Source of the DNA: an uncultured Clostridia bacterium
Lineage (GTDB): Bacteria > Bacillota > Clostridia > Lachnospirales > Lachnospiraceae
NCBI GenBank assembly: GCA_946405675.1
Contig: CAMJIC010000158.1
Location: 1 to 5,862 of the forward strand
DNA length: 5,862 nucleotides
Reading direction: 5' to 3'
Shown here: piece by piece, positions 5,603 through 5,862 of the stretch
Position numbering within the stretch: position 1 is the first letter of the stretch
How the letters are laid out: the number at the start of each line of letters is the position of its first letter
Notes under the pieces: generated by a model
What the model was told of the DNA's origin: nothing
The model's database searches: none
The model's input: the letters and a program-made list of their open reading frames with translations, nothing else
Made by a program: the position numbers and the translations under genes

Positions 5603-5862
5603 TCCCGCGCGCCTCACTTTGACTGCTGCCTACAGACGCCTACTCCACAGCCAGCTCAATCCAGGCAGCCCTGCGGCACACAGAAGGGTCTGCTTAGTGC
5701 TGCTCCGTTCCCGGCCTGACACGGTTCGCAGAGATCTGTTGCGCAGGACCCAGACGTCAACACCGCTTATGAAGCGCTATTCCACAAACAAGAAGCCTCG
5801 GATCGGCATCACCCCTGCTGTAGCGGATTGCAGGTACAGGGCACCGCTATCTCCCCGGCTGC
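5603..5862 (-). ncRNA. ffs: Signal recognition particle RNA, large (Alu-containing) type, 5' end outside window
   Basis: SRP RNA forms the targeting particle with Ffh and docks with FtsY for co-translational membrane insertion. On the minus strand the Ffh-binding hairpin is clear: GTCAGG, CCG-GGAA-CGG (apical GGAA tetraloop at 5711-5708) and AGCAGC. Flanking conserved blocks are GGGTCCTGCGCAAC (5751-5738), and TGTGCCGCAGGG followed by GCCTGG on the 3' side. The Alu-domain block GGTGCCCTGTACCTGCAATC lies near 5845-5826, so this is the roughly 265-nt type found in Bacilli and Clostridia, not the short 4.5S form. The 3' end is estimated at about 5603, next to GGCGCGCGG. Probably 10-20 nt of the 5' end are cut off by the window edge, and the promoter is not visible. 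Confidence 0.95.

Overview
The window looks like chromosomal DNA from a Gram-positive anaerobe of the Clostridia, probably Lachnospiraceae or a close relative. This rests on a large SRP RNA that retains an Alu domain, a tRNA gene without an encoded CCA end, strong AGGAGG-type ribosome binding sites, a CobO-type adenosyltransferase, a flavodoxin/two-[4Fe-4S] protein, and a YqeC/MocA-type protein associated with molybdenum hydroxylases. The genus cannot be told from the sequence alone.

Layout: positions 1-1394 (+) hold the C-terminal four fifths or so of an adenine deaminase gene (ade) whose start lies left of the window. It converges, across about 210 bp with no recognisable gene, on a three-gene minus-strand cluster. 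Read in its transcription order, that cluster is a flavodoxin/ferredoxin fusion (4607-3660), a CobO-like corrinoid adenosyltransferase (3562-3023), and a YqeC-MocA fusion (3006-1606). Upstream of it on the same strand is a housekeeping RNA block: SRP RNA (running off the right edge), its terminator, a promoter, tadA (5481-4933), another promoter, tRNA-Ser(CGA) (4838-4752) and its terminator.

The accessory half has a plausible common theme. Adenine deaminase makes hypoxanthine. YqeC and MocA/YgfJ family proteins mature the cofactor of molybdenum hydroxylases, including selenium-dependent purine hydroxylases that oxidise hypoxanthine and xanthine. The ferredoxin/flavodoxin protein could supply low-potential electrons, either for Co(I) formation before CobO acts or for purine redox chemistry. 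No hydroxylase is in the window, so this link is inference.

The most unusual feature is in the YqeC-MocA gene. Its YqeC half is interrupted just after the N-terminal nucleotide-binding region by about five tandem 36-bp units (12 residues each), an in-frame minisatellite not expected in this family. A second, shorter tandem repeat (three 16-bp units) lies in the leader of the CobO gene. No mobile element, CRISPR array or phage gene was seen.
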